Below, piece after piece: positions 41,163 to 50,359 of a DNA stretch of 64,000 nucleotides (the stretch's first letter is position 1; each line of letters opens with the position of its first letter). The position numbers and the translations under genes are program-made. Below the pieces are notes generated by a model. That model saw only the letters and a program-made list of their open reading frames with translations, was not told the DNA's origin and did no database searches. This stretch comes from Phenylobacterium conjunctum (GTDB taxonomy: Bacteria > Pseudomonadota > Alphaproteobacteria > Caulobacterales > Caulobacteraceae). The DNA lies in contig NZ_JBHTLQ010000009.1 of the NCBI RefSeq assembly GCF_042679085.1, forward strand, positions 1 through 64,000, read 5' to 3'.

Positions 41163-43304
41163 TCAGAACGGCGGGTCGGCGGGGGTGTCCTTGGGGGGTT
41201 CGGCGACCGCTTCGGCGGGGGGCTGGGCCAGGGGCTGGCCATCGGGGCCGAGCGGGACGTCCGCGCCGGGATCGGCGACCACCTCTTCGGCCGGGAGCTC
41301 TTCCTCCACCGGCGCAACCGGCTTCGGGTTGTCGCGGTTGACGGCGTAGGAGACGAACTCCTTCCAAATGCGCGCCGGCAGGCCGCCGCCGACCACGCCG
41401 TACATGGCGTCATTGTTGTCGTTGCCGACCCAGACACCGACCACCAGGTCCCCGACCCAGCCCACGAACAGGGCGTCGCGATAGTTCTGAGTGGTGCCGG
41501 TCTTGCCGAAGGCGCCGGGGATGGCGGCCTCGATGCCGGTGCCGCGCTGGGTGGCGGAGCTCAGCATCTGGCGCATGCCGGCCAGTTCGGCCTTGCCCAG
41601 CGGGCGCGGCCGCACCGGCGGGGTGAAGGTGGCCAGGCCGTGCGGGGTGATCGGCGCCTGGCCCGCGGCGATTGCGGCGTAGGCGGCGGTCAGGTCCACC
41701 AGGCTCATCGGCCCGGTGCCGAGCGCCAGGGTCAGGTCCTTGGGGATCTCCTCGCGGATGCCCAGCGAGCGGGCGGTGGCGATGATCGCGTCCGGCCCGA
41801 TCTCCTTGGCGAGGCGCACGGCGGCCACATTGGACGAGCCGGCGAAGGCGGTGATCAGCGGCACCTCGCGCCCGGCGTACTTGCCCTCGTGATTCCGCGG
41901 CGTGTAGCCCGAGACCTGGACCGGGGCGTCCAGGATCGGGCTCATCGGCGTCATGCCCTTGCGCAGGGCCGCCAGGTAGACAAACAGCTTGAAGGACGAG
42001 CCCGGCTGGCGTTCGCCGTCGGCGCGGTTGAACTGGCTTTCCTTGTAGTCCTTGCCCCCCACCATCGCGACGACCCGGCCGTCAGGACGCATGGCCACCA
42101 GGGCGGCCTGGGTGACGTTCAGCATCCGCCCGTCCTGCTGAAGCTTGGTGCGGATGATCTTCTCGGCCTGGGCCTGCAGCTGGGGATCCAGGGTGGTCTT
42201 GATGATGGTCTCGCCGTACTGGCCGGCGGTCACCTCCCGGGCCTGGGGGATCACCCAGTCGGCGAAGTAGGAGCCGGTGGGCAGCTTTTTCGGCCCCGGC
42301 GCGATGGTCACGGACCGTGCGGCCCGCGCGGCCTGAGCCTTCGTGATCGCCCCGGTCTCGACCATGGCGTTCAGCACGACGCGCATGCGTTCGCGCGCGC
42401 CGTCCGGATTGACGCTGGGCGCCAGGCGCGAGGGCGCCTTGACCAGGCCCGCCAGCATGGCCGCCTCGCCGATGGAGAGATCCTCCGGCGACTTATTGAA
42501 ATAGCGCTGCGAGGCCGCGCGCAGGCCGAACGCCCCTTCGCCGAAATAGACCGACGACAGGTAGCGCGAGAGGATCTCGTCCTTGCTCAGCCGCGTCTCG
42601 AGATAGAGGGCGATGAGGGCTTCCTGGGCCTTGCGCCGCAGGCTGCGCTTGTTGGTCAGGAAGGCGTTCTTGGCCAGCTGCTGGGTGATGGTCGAGCCGC
42701 CCTCGGCCACCCCGCCCGCCTGGGCGTTGGCCCGCACGGCGCGGATGATGCCCAGGGGATCGACGCCCATGTGCTTGTAGAACCGCCGGTCCTCGATGGC
42801 GACGAAGGCGTCAGGCACGGCCTTGGGCAGCTTGCGCGCATCGATCGGGGCTTCCTTGTAGGAGCCACGTTTGGCGATGGGCTGGCCGTTGTCGGCCACC
42901 AGGATCAGCACCGGGCTCGACAGGGGCTCCAGCGCCCGGTTGAGCGGCAGGGACCACAGGAGCGAGCCGATGATCGCCACGATCATCAGGAAGACGGCGG
43001 CGATCCCGGCCGTCACCTGCCAGCGCCGCTGCATCCAGACCGGGACGGGCTCAGCCTCTTCCCCCGGCGCCGTCTCGACGGCGGGCTCGGTCAGCTCTGC
43101 CTCTTCTGGCCCAGGCTCTTCGGCAGCAGACTCTTCGGCAGCGGGTTCTTCGGCGGCAGGAGCTTCTGACGCAGGCTCTTCCGTGACGGCCTCGTCCTCC
43201 GCCGCCTCAGCGCCCACGACCTCCGCCGTCACCTCGCCGTCGGGCGCATCGGCCTCGGGGGTCGGCTCGGTCTCAGGGGTTTCGGGCTCAACAGGATCGG
43301 ACAT
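41163..43304 (-). CDS. class A penicillin-binding protein 1A
   Basis: A 713-residue bifunctional peptidoglycan synthase. An acidic cytoplasmic tail (residues 1-85) made of AEEP-like repeats precedes one membrane helix (about 97-119). The glycosyltransferase domain has the catalytic Glu171 in AIEDRRFYKHMG and STITQQLAKN. The transpeptidase domain has the SxxK in PGSSFKLF, an SxN-type motif in AGSSNVAA, and KTGT. The C-terminus is Pro/Ala-rich. The acidic tail is much longer than in E. coli PBP1A. Confidence 0.92.
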   Translation of the reverse strand: MSDPVEPETPETEPTPEADAPDGEVTAEVVGAEAAEDEAVTEEPASEAPAAEEPAAEESAAEEPGPEEAELTEPAVETAPGEEAEPVPVWMQRRWQVTAGIAAVFLMIVAIIGSLLWSLPLNRALEPLSSPVLILVADNGQPIAKRGSYKEAPIDARKLPKAVPDAFVAIEDRRFYKHMGVDPLGIIRAVRANAQAGGVAEGGSTITQQLAKNAFLTNKRSLRRKAQEALIALYLETRLSKDEILSRYLSSVYFGEGAFGLRAASQRYFNKSPEDLSIGEAAMLAGLVKAPSRLAPSVNPDGARERMRVVLNAMVETGAITKAQAARAARSVTIAPGPKKLPTGSYFADWVIPQAREVTAGQYGETIIKTTLDPQLQAQAEKIIRTKLQQDGRMLNVTQAALVAMRPDGRVVAMVGGKDYKESQFNRADGERQPGSSFKLFVYLAALRKGMTPMSPILDAPVQVSGYTPRNHEGKYAGREVPLITAFAGSSNVAAVRLAKEIGPDAIIATARSLGIREEIPKDLTLALGTGPMSLVDLTAAYAAIAAGQAPITPHGLATFTPPVRPRPLGKAELAGMRQMLSSATQRGTGIEAAIPGAFGKTGTTQNYRDALFVGWVGDLVVGVWVGNDNNDAMYGVVGGGLPARIWKEFVSYAVNRDNPKPVAPVEEELPAEEVVADPGADVPLGPDGQPLAQPPAEAVAEPPKDTPADPPF

Positions 43305-43373
43305 ACGTGTCGCCGTCTTTCGGAAGCCGGGTCCATATCACAGGCAGGCGCTGAGCCAAGCGGCGCAACAGGA

Positions 43374-43970
43374 TCACGTCTTGGGCCACAGGCTGTCGGC
43401 CGCCGCCTGGGGCTCGCCTTTCAGGCCCCGACGCACCAGGGACAGGCCCTCCAGCTTGATCTCCGCCCCGCGCAGCAGGCGCGGGTGCAGGCTGTAGCCG
43501 AGCTGGTAGAGGGCGCGGTCCGTCTTCATCTGGCCGTCCTCGACGAAGACGGTCTGGATCGCCACCGGAACCCGGCCGGTCTCGGCCTTGGGCGACATCT
43601 TGCGCAGCGGACCGGCGATCCAACCGGCCTCGAGGCGCGGATTGCCCGTGGTCTCGACCTTGGCCTCGCGCAGGGCCTTGGGAAACCAGATGGCCTGGGT
43701 CTGGATCACCTGGCCCTCGGTCACCGCCTCGAGCTTCAGCCACGCGCCGTCGCCCTGCGGGCTGGCGGTCATCAGGAAGGCCTGGCGCCGCACGCTGGCC
43801 TCAGCTTCCGCCTCATGCGCCTTGGCCGCGGCCACGCGCTCGCGGTGCGTGTCCCAATAGCCCAGGGCGGCCACCACCAGGGCCAGCACACCGACGGCTT
43901 CCGCCAGGGTCAGCCAGCGGAACGGCGGCAGCTTTCGGGACGGCTCGCTCAAGTCAGGCTCCAGGCTCAA
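43374..43970 (-). CDS. single-pass membrane protein, unknown function
   Basis: A 198-residue protein with one membrane helix at about residues 19-40 (WLTLAEAVGVLALVVAALGYW), then a charged helix (THRERVAAAKAHEAEAEAS) and a beta-rich domain. I recognise no family. It is upstream of the PBP1A gene with a 69-bp gap on the same strand, which may mean a shared transcript but does not fix its role. Confidence 0.65.
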   Translation of the reverse strand: MSLEPDLSEPSRKLPPFRWLTLAEAVGVLALVVAALGYWDTHRERVAAAKAHEAEAEASVRRQAFLMTASPQGDGAWLKLEAVTEGQVIQTQAIWFPKALREAKVETTGNPRLEAGWIAGPLRKMSPKAETGRVPVAIQTVFVEDGQMKTDRALYQLGYSLHPRLLRGAEIKLEGLSLVRRGLKGEPQAAADSLWPKT

Positions 43971-44018
43971 CGGACGTGGTTAAGCCTAGGCCCGAACATC
44001 TTGGCTTTTTGTTGAAGC

Positions 44019-46172
44019 CTAGCCTTTCGCCAGCTCGGCCTTCCGCTCGCGACGGCGCCGCGTAAGGATGTGCTCGGTATAGCCGTTCGGCTGGGTGCGG
44101 CCTTCGAACACCAGGTCCAGTGCGGCCTGGAAGGCGATGGACTTGTCCGGGGCCGGGGCCATCGGGACATAGGCCGCGTCGTCGGCGTTCTGGGCGTCCA
44201 CTACGGCGGCCATGCGCACCATGGTCTCGCGCACCTGGGCCTCGGTGCAGACCCCATGATGCAGCCAGTTGGCCATGTGCTGGCTGGAGATCCGCAGCGT
44301 GGCGCGGTCCTCCATCAGGCCCACATCGTGGATGTCCGGCACCTTGGAGCAGCCGACGCCCTGGTCGATCCAGCGGACCACATAGCCCAGGATCCCTTGG
44401 GCGTTGTTGTCCAGCTCCTGCTGCACGTCGGCCGGGCTCCAGTTGGACTTGGCCAGCGGCGGGGTGAGCAGTTCGTCCGTGCCGGTCTTGGTCCCCGAGG
44501 CGCCCATCTGGGCCTGCAGGGCGGGCACGTCGACCTCGTGATAGTGCAGGGCGTGCAGGGTCGCCGCCGTCGGCGACGGCACCCAGGCGGTGTTGGCCCC
44601 GGCCTTGGGATGGCCGACCTTGGCGGCCAGCATGTCCTTCATCATGTCCGGCGCGGCCCACATGCCCTTGCCGATCTGAGCCTTGCCGGGGAAGCCGGCG
44701 GCCAGGCCGATCTCGACATTGCGCTTCTCATAGGCCGGCAGCCAGGGCTCGGCCTTGATGGCGTCCTTGCGGGCCATGGGACCGGCTTCCATGGCGGTGT
44801 GGATCTCGTCGCCGGTGCGGTCCAGGAAGCCGGTGTTGATGAACACCACCCGGTCCTTGGCGGCGAAGATGCAGGCCTTCAGGTTGGCGCTGGTCCGGCG
44901 CTCCTCGTCCATGATGCCGAGCTTGACGGTGTTGCGCGTGAGGCCGAGCGCATCCTCGACCATGTCGAACAGCCGCACCGCCAGGGCCACCTCGTCGGGG
45001 CCGTGCATCTTCGGCTTCACCACATAGACCGAGCCCGCGCGGCTGTTGCGGCGCGCGCCCTTCAGGTCGTGCAGGGCGGCGGCCACGGTCACCAGGGCGT
45101 CGACGGCGGTCTCATAGACCGGCTGACCGTTCAGGGTGACCATGTCGGTCAGCATGTGGTGGCCGACATTGCGCACCAAGAGCAGGCTGCGGCCCTTCAG
45201 GGTCAGGCTCTTGCCGTCGGCGGTCTGATAGACCCGGTCTTCCTCCAGACGGCGGGTCTCGGTCTTGCCGCCCTTCTGGAAGCTGGCGGTCAGGTCGCCC
45301 TTCATCAGGCCCAGCCAGTTCCGATAGACGCCTGTCTTGTCTTCGGCGTCCACGGCGGCCACCGAGTCCTCGCAGTCCTGGATGGCGGTCAGGGCCGATT
45401 CCACCAACACGTCCGAGACACCGGCCGGATCGTCCTTGCCAATGTTGTGGGTGCGGTCGACCTGGATCTCCAGGTGCAGGCCGTTGTGCTTCAGGAGCAC
45501 GCCGGCGGGCGCCTGCGCCTCGCCCAGCCAGCCGCCGAACTGGGCCGGATCGGCCAGGCCGGTGACGCCGCCATCCTTCAGGGTCACGGCCACCGCGCCG
45601 TCCGAAATCGCATAGCCGGTCGCGTCCGCGTGCGAGCCCTTGGCGAGCGGCGCGACACGGTCGAGCAGGGCCCGCCCATAGGCGATGACCTTGCCGCCAC
45701 GGACCGGATCATAGCCTTTCACACCCGTCGGCGGCTCGAGCGCGTCGGTGCCATAGAGGGCGTCATACAGGCTGCCCCAGCGCGCATTGGCGGCGTTCAG
45801 GGCGTACCGGCCGTTAGAAACCGGCACCACCAGCTGCGGCCCGGCGATGCTGGCGATCTCGGGATCGACGTTTGCGACGTCGATCTGGAAGTCGGCCGGC
45901 TCGGGCAGGAGATAGCCGATCTCCTTCAGGAAGGCGGTCTCTTCGGCCACGTCCACCGGCTTGCCGCGGCGGGCGGTCCAGTAGGCGTCAACCTTTTGCT
46001 GAAGCTCGTCCCGGCGCGCCAGCAGGGCGGCGTTCTTCTCGCCGAACTCGGTGAGTACGGCCTCGAGCGCGGTCCAGAAGGCGTCCGCCGAAACCCCGGT
46101 CCCAGGGAGCAGGTCCTGCTCCACAAAGCTCTTCAGGAGATCGTCGACCGACAGGGCGCTGGAGATGTTCAT
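44019..46172 (-). CDS. glcB: malate synthase G
   Basis: A 717-residue enzyme condensing glyoxylate with acetyl-CoA to malate, the second step of the glyoxylate shunt. The length fits the G isoform (about 720). Seen motifs include YVVKPKMHGPDEVALA, NTVKLGIMDEERRTSANLKACI (with the acid-rich catalytic region) and FINTGFLDRTGDEIHTAMEAGP. The ATG at 46172 is used; a TTG seven codons upstream (46193) is less likely. The gene lies near the regulator and isocitrate lyase genes, forming a glyoxylate cluster. Confidence 0.94.
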   Translation of the reverse strand: MNISSALSVDDLLKSFVEQDLLPGTGVSADAFWTALEAVLTEFGEKNAALLARRDELQQKVDAYWTARRGKPVDVAEETAFLKEIGYLLPEPADFQIDVANVDPEIASIAGPQLVVPVSNGRYALNAANARWGSLYDALYGTDALEPPTGVKGYDPVRGGKVIAYGRALLDRVAPLAKGSHADATGYAISDGAVAVTLKDGGVTGLADPAQFGGWLGEAQAPAGVLLKHNGLHLEIQVDRTHNIGKDDPAGVSDVLVESALTAIQDCEDSVAAVDAEDKTGVYRNWLGLMKGDLTASFQKGGKTETRRLEEDRVYQTADGKSLTLKGRSLLLVRNVGHHMLTDMVTLNGQPVYETAVDALVTVAAALHDLKGARRNSRAGSVYVVKPKMHGPDEVALAVRLFDMVEDALGLTRNTVKLGIMDEERRTSANLKACIFAAKDRVVFINTGFLDRTGDEIHTAMEAGPMARKDAIKAEPWLPAYEKRNVEIGLAAGFPGKAQIGKGMWAAPDMMKDMLAAKVGHPKAGANTAWVPSPTAATLHALHYHEVDVPALQAQMGASGTKTGTDELLTPPLAKSNWSPADVQQELDNNAQGILGYVVRWIDQGVGCSKVPDIHDVGLMEDRATLRISSQHMANWLHHGVCTEAQVRETMVRMAAVVDAQNADDAAYVPMAPAPDKSIAFQAALDLVFEGRTQPNGYTEHILTRRRRERKAELAKG

Positions 46173-46313
46173 TTCGCGTACCGAGCCTTCCAATAAGGTG
46201 ACTTCCGGTCCCCAGGGCCAAGCCTGGAGGCGGTTTCTCGGCGCGCTTTACTGCACGGAAGCGGCTCCGTTGAAAGCCCCCCCTGCCCCAGAAATTTCAC
46301 GCCACCGGGCGTC

Positions 46314-47717
46314 TCAGCTGTCCGAGAACCCGAACGGGGCGCCGGTGCGGCGGATATCATCAGGCAGGATCTGGCGCCCGATCGGCGGGGCCGAACGGGC
46401 CGTGCAGTCGAGCCGGTGGCACAGGCGACAGGTCACTCCGATGGGGGTCGAAAACTCCGGTCCCGGCCCACCCTGGGTGTAGATCAGCTTGGCCGCATGC
46501 TCCTCGGCGCAGCCGAGCGCGATGGCCCGTTCGACCTTGGTCGCCCCATAGGCGCCGCCGCCCGCCGTCACCGTCCGGGCGATGGAGAAGAACCTCTGGC
46601 CGTCGGGCAGCTCCAGCCACTGGGTGACAATCTGGCGCGGGGTCCGAAACGCCTGGTGCACGTTCCACAGGGGACAGCCGCCGCCGTGCCGGGCGAAAGG
46701 AAACCCCGCCCCGTCCAGGCGCTTGGAGACGTTGCCGGCCTCGTCGACCCGGATGAAGAAGAACGGAACCCGCTCCTGCCCCGGCTTCTGCAGGGTGGTC
46801 AGCCGGTGGGCGGTCTGTTCGAAGCTGCACCCGAACTGCCGGCCCAGGGCCTCGACGTCGTAGCGTCTGGTCTCCGCGGCCTTAGCGAAGGCCGAATAGG
46901 GCATCATCACCGCCGCCGCCGCGTAGGAGGCGAGCGCCCGCCGGGCCAGGCGCTCGCCGCTTTCGCTGGCGAAGTCTCCCTCGGCCACCAGGCCGTCGAG
47001 CTCGGCCCGCATCTCCAGATAGACCGCCTGCAGGGCCAGCTGGAACGCCTGGCTGGCGCTGTCCAGGCCATCGTCCAGCAGCACCTCCTTGCGGTGATGG
47101 TCCAGCCGGCGGATCGAGCCGACCAGGACCGCCGAGGGCAGGCGACGCACTTTCAGGCCATGCCGGGCGCGGAAATAGCCGGGCAGGCCCTCGTACTCCG
47201 CCGCCCGCTGGGCCAGCCGCTCGGCGGCGTCGTCCAGCAGGGGGAAGCTGTTGCGGCGCGCGGCCAGGAACCGGCGGCTCTCGGCCACCGGGTCATTGGC
47301 CTCGGCGTCGGGATCCAGCCGGTCCGCGCCCTTGTCGGCCAGAGCCAGCTGCTCCTCGCGATAGGCGGTGTAGAGCCTAAGCAAGGCCTCGGTGACGCCG
47401 GGAAAATTGGTGCTGATGTCGGACAGCTCGACGCTCGGCAGGTCGAGGTCGGCGAACATCGGGTCCTTGAGCAACGAGGCCAGCCTGGCGGTCTCGTCGT
47501 CTCCCCCGCCCCCCAGGAAGCCCTTCAGGTCCAGGTCGTAGGCCTGGGCCAGCCGGGCCAGCATCTGGCCGGACAGGGGCCGGTGATTGCGCTCCAGGAG
47601 GGCGACATAGGAGGCTGAGACCTCCAGGTGGGCCGCCATGTCCGCCTGGGTCAGGCCGCGTTCACGGCGCAGGCGCCGCAATCTGGGGCCGGCATAGAGG
47701 CCGCGCTCTCGGGGCAT
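46314..47717 (-). CDS. ScfR/RamB-type Xre family regulator of glyoxylate/short-chain acyl metabolism
   Basis: A 467-residue regulator. It has an N-terminal Xre helix-turn-helix (LRRLRRERGLTQADMAAHLEVSASYVALLE region, about residues 12-45), an IrrE/ImmA-like middle, and a long C-terminal domain with a Cys-rich end (CRLCHRLDC). This is the short-chain fatty acyl regulator family, to which RamB of Corynebacterium belongs. It is divergent from isocitrate lyase with TTACA-type repeats between, so it probably controls aceA and itself in response to acetate or acyl-CoA state. Confidence 0.85.
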   Translation of the reverse strand: MPRERGLYAGPRLRRLRRERGLTQADMAAHLEVSASYVALLERNHRPLSGQMLARLAQAYDLDLKGFLGGGGDDETARLASLLKDPMFADLDLPSVELSDISTNFPGVTEALLRLYTAYREEQLALADKGADRLDPDAEANDPVAESRRFLAARRNSFPLLDDAAERLAQRAAEYEGLPGYFRARHGLKVRRLPSAVLVGSIRRLDHHRKEVLLDDGLDSASQAFQLALQAVYLEMRAELDGLVAEGDFASESGERLARRALASYAAAAVMMPYSAFAKAAETRRYDVEALGRQFGCSFEQTAHRLTTLQKPGQERVPFFFIRVDEAGNVSKRLDGAGFPFARHGGGCPLWNVHQAFRTPRQIVTQWLELPDGQRFFSIARTVTAGGGAYGATKVERAIALGCAEEHAAKLIYTQGGPGPEFSTPIGVTCRLCHRLDCTARSAPPIGRQILPDDIRRTGAPFGFSDS

Positions 47718-47754
47718 TAACCGAAACTCCTTGTAGAGTCTCGACCTTACAACA

Positions 47755-47773
47755 TTACAGCACTTTTCTGTAA
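47755..47773. promoter_or_regulatory. probable ScfR/RamB operator in the regulator-aceA gap
   Basis: The dyad TTACAG-CACTTTT-CTGTAA is flanked by further TTACA copies at 47747-47751 and 47778-47782. The cluster of A/T-rich repeats between the divergent regulator and isocitrate lyase genes is the likely control region. Confidence 0.5.
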
Positions 47774-47882
47774 AGTTTTACAATCGCACTTCAGGCCGGC
47801 TTCCGCCCCTCAGGCGAGGCGCGTACGCACCCGGCCAACGCGCCGGGCTGCAGTCCGCCCGGGCAAGCAGTGGAAGAGATCC

Positions 47883-49481
47883 ATGGCCTATCAAGATCAC
47901 ATCATCGAGATGGACACCCTCATCAAGGCCAACAAGGCCCCGTGGGAAGGCATCAGCGCCGAGTCCGTGGCCCGCATGCGCCTGCAGAACCGGTTCAAGA
48001 CCGGCCTGGAGATCGCCAAGTACACCGCCGACATCATGCGCAAGGACATGGCGGCCTATGACGCCGACCCGGCCAACTACACCCAGTCGCTGGGCTGCTG
48101 GCACGGCTTCGTCGCCCAGCAGAAGCTGATCTCGATCAAGAAGCACTTCGGCACCACCAAGCAGCGCTACATCTACCTGTCGGGCTGGATGGTCGCGGCC
48201 CTGCGCTCCGAGTTCGGCCCGCTGCCGGACCAGTCGATGCACGAGAAGACCTCGGTCCCGGCCTTGATCTCGGAAATCTACACCTTCCTGAAGCAAGCCG
48301 ACGCCCGTGAGCTGGGCGGCCTGTTCCGCGACCTCGACGCCGCGCGCGCCGCTGGCGACAAGGCCAAGGAAGCCAAGCTGATCGACGCGATCGACAACTA
48401 CGAAACCCACGTCGTTCCGATCATCGCCGACATCGACGCCGGTTTCGGCAACGCTGAAGCGACCTACCTGCTGGCCAAGAAGATGATCGAAGCCGGCGCC
48501 TGCGCCCTGCAGATCGAAAACCAGGTGTCCGACGAAAAGCAGTGCGGCCACCAGGACGGCAAGGTGACCGTGCCGCACGAGGACTTCCTCGCGAAGATCC
48601 GCGCCCTGCGCTACGCCTTCCTCGAAATGGGCGTCGACAACGGCATCATCGTCGCCCGCACCGACTCGCTCGGCGCCGGCCTGACCAAGCAGATCGCCGT
48701 CAGCCACACCCCGGGCGACATCGGCGACAAGTACAACAGCTTCCTGGACTGCGAAGAGATCTCGCCCGCCGACATGAAGAACGGCGACGTGGTCCTGAAC
48801 CGCGGCGGCAAGCTGCTGCGTCCGAAGCGCCTGCCGTCCAACCTGTTCCAGTTCCGTGAAGGCACCGGCGCCGACCGTTGCGTGCTCGACTGCATCACCT
48901 CGCTGCAGAACGGCGCCGACCTGCTGTGGATCGAAACCGAAAAGCCGCACATCGAGCAGATCGCCTCGATGGTGGACCGGATCCGCGAAGTCGTCCCGAA
49001 CGCCAAGCTGGCCTACAACAACTCGCCGTCCTTCAACTGGACCCTGAACTTCCGCCAGCAGGTGTTCGACGCCTGGAAGTCGGCCGGCAAGGACGTCTCG
49101 GCCTATGACCGCGAAAAGCTGATGAGCGTCGATTACGACGACACCGATCTGGCGGCCGAAGCCGACGACAAGATCCGCACCTTCCAACGGGATGCGGCCA
49201 AGCGCGCGGGCATCTTCCACCACCTGATCACCCTGCCGACCTACCACACCGCGGCCCTGTCGACCGACAACCTGGCCAAGGAATACTTCGGCGAGGCCGG
49301 CATGCTCGGCTACGTGGCCGGCGTCCAGCGCAAGGAAATCCGTCAGGGCATCGCCTGCGTGAAGCACCAGAACATGTCGGGCTCCGACATCGGCGACGAC
49401 CACAAGGAATACTTCGCCGGCGAAGCGGCCCTGAAGGCCGGCGGCGTCCACAACACGATGAACCAGTTCGAAGCGATCTGA
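47883..49481 (+). CDS. aceA: isocitrate lyase
   Basis: A 532-residue enzyme that splits isocitrate to glyoxylate and succinate. The catalytic Cys221 is in EKQCGHQ, and NNSPSFNW matches the conserved substrate region. At 532 residues it is the long form (as in Pseudomonas aeruginosa), not the about 430-residue E. coli type. Glutamate is coded mostly by GAA here, while neighbouring genes prefer GAG, consistent with a highly expressed gene. GGAAGAG precedes the ATG. A strong terminator follows. Confidence 0.95.
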   Translation: MAYQDHIIEMDTLIKANKAPWEGISAESVARMRLQNRFKTGLEIAKYTADIMRKDMAAYDADPANYTQSLGCWHGFVAQQKLISIKKHFGTTKQRYIYLSGWMVAALRSEFGPLPDQSMHEKTSVPALISEIYTFLKQADARELGGLFRDLDAARAAGDKAKEAKLIDAIDNYETHVVPIIADIDAGFGNAEATYLLAKKMIEAGACALQIENQVSDEKQCGHQDGKVTVPHEDFLAKIRALRYAFLEMGVDNGIIVARTDSLGAGLTKQIAVSHTPGDIGDKYNSFLDCEEISPADMKNGDVVLNRGGKLLRPKRLPSNLFQFREGTGADRCVLDCITSLQNGADLLWIETEKPHIEQIASMVDRIREVVPNAKLAYNNSPSFNWTLNFRQQVFDAWKSAGKDVSAYDREKLMSVDYDDTDLAAEADDKIRTFQRDAAKRAGIFHHLITLPTYHTAALSTDNLAKEYFGEAGMLGYVAGVQRKEIRQGIACVKHQNMSGSDIGDDHKEYFAGEAALKAGGVHNTMNQFEAI

Positions 49482-49500
49482 TCCATCGACACCTAGACGG

Positions 49501-49536
49501 AAACGGCCCGGGAGCGATCCCGGGCCGTTTTTGTTT
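49501..49536 (+). terminator. Rho-independent terminator after aceA
   Basis: A perfect 13-bp stem (AAACGGCCCGGGA with TCCCGGGCCGTTT), loop GCGA and a T-rich tail TTGTTT begin 19 bp after the aceA stop. Confidence 0.92.
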
Positions 49537-49544
49537 GCCCCCCG

Positions 49545-49645
49545 CCGCTCATCCCCGCGAAGGCGGGGATCCAAGCTGAATGTCCGTCAACTCGGCGTCG
49601 TGAGGCTCGCTCAGTATGGATCCCCGCCTTCGCGGGGATGAGCGG
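49545..49645. repeat. REPIN: perfect 29-bp inverted repeat, family B
   Basis: The arms 49545-49573 and 49617-49645 are exact reverse complements over 29 bp, with a 43-bp spacer. Each arm is itself a small hairpin (CCCCGCGAAGGCGGGG). Related single copies are at 9618-9646 and 41125-41155. It lies between the convergent aceA and acetyltransferase genes. Confidence 0.8.
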
Positions 49646-49675
49646 AGTATGGGGTGGGAGTTAGAGGCCGAGGGC

Positions 49676-50185
49676 TTACACCCCCACCGAAAACAACAGC
49701 ACCGGCCCGTGCCAGACCTCGTCCGCAACGTCCACCTCGCGGATCTCCGACACCCCCGGACAGGTCGCCACGGCCTTGCGCCAGAAGGCCAGGGCCGCGC
49801 CATTGGTGCGCGCCACCGCCGCCTCCCAGCGGCCGGGCCAGCGTCGAAAGATCGTCTGCGCCGCCGCCAGGCCCACCCCCGCGCGGCGATGCTTCCGCAC
49901 CACGAAGAACTCGGCCATCGCCCGATCGAGCGGGACGCCGGCATGGGAGAAGCTGTTCAGAAGCGCGAACCCGGCCAGATGGCCGTTCACGCGGATCAGC
50001 AGAGGAACGCGATCCTCGTCGCGCCAGTAGCTCGCCAGGTGCGGATAGTCCTCGAACCGGCCATCGTCGCCCAACTCGCCATCATCCCGCCCCGCCCACT
50101 GCTCCGAGAAGTCGTGGATATAGAGCTGGAACAGGTTCTCCAGGATCGGCCGCTCCTCGGGCCGGGCGATGTCTAGGCTGAGCAT
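49676..50185 (-). CDS. GNAT family N-acetyltransferase
   Basis: A 169-residue acetyltransferase. The acetyl-CoA pyrophosphate loop is FFVVRKHRRAGVGLAAAQ (RxxGxG/A type, about residues 94-111), followed by a helix and the strand EAAVARTNGAALAFWRKA that closes the GNAT fold. The acceptor is unknown. A REP-like element fills the gap to the alcohol dehydrogenase gene upstream of which it lies. Confidence 0.8.
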   Translation of the reverse strand: MLSLDIARPEERPILENLFQLYIHDFSEQWAGRDDGELGDDGRFEDYPHLASYWRDEDRVPLLIRVNGHLAGFALLNSFSHAGVPLDRAMAEFFVVRKHRRAGVGLAAAQTIFRRWPGRWEAAVARTNGAALAFWRKAVATCPGVSEIREVDVADEVWHGPVLLFSVGV

Positions 50186-50196
50186 TCCAATATCCT

Positions 50197-50346
50197 CCTT
50201 CTCCCCTTGTGGGAGAAGGTGTCAGCGGAGCTGACGGATGAGGGGTCGCGCCGCCTTATCCGTCAGTCCCGCCAACCTGCGAGGTCTGAGAGACCCCTCA
50301 TCCGACCTGGCTCCGCCAGGCCACCTTCTCCCACAAGGGGAGAAGG
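50197..50346. repeat. REPIN-like element with perfect 25-bp inverted repeat
   Basis: Arms 50197-50221 and 50322-50346 are exact reverse complements (CCTTCTCCCC...). Inner arms GGATGAGGGGTC and GACCCCTCATCC are also complementary. It occupies nearly all of the 174-bp gap between the acetyltransferase start and the alcohol dehydrogenase stop. Confidence 0.78.
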
Positions 50347-50359
50347 CTACAGGCATACC

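Noticed and set aside
44070..46196. 708-codon open frame on the plus strand
   Set aside because: It mirrors malate synthase G on the opposite strand; translation is His/Gly/Val-rich with no motifs.
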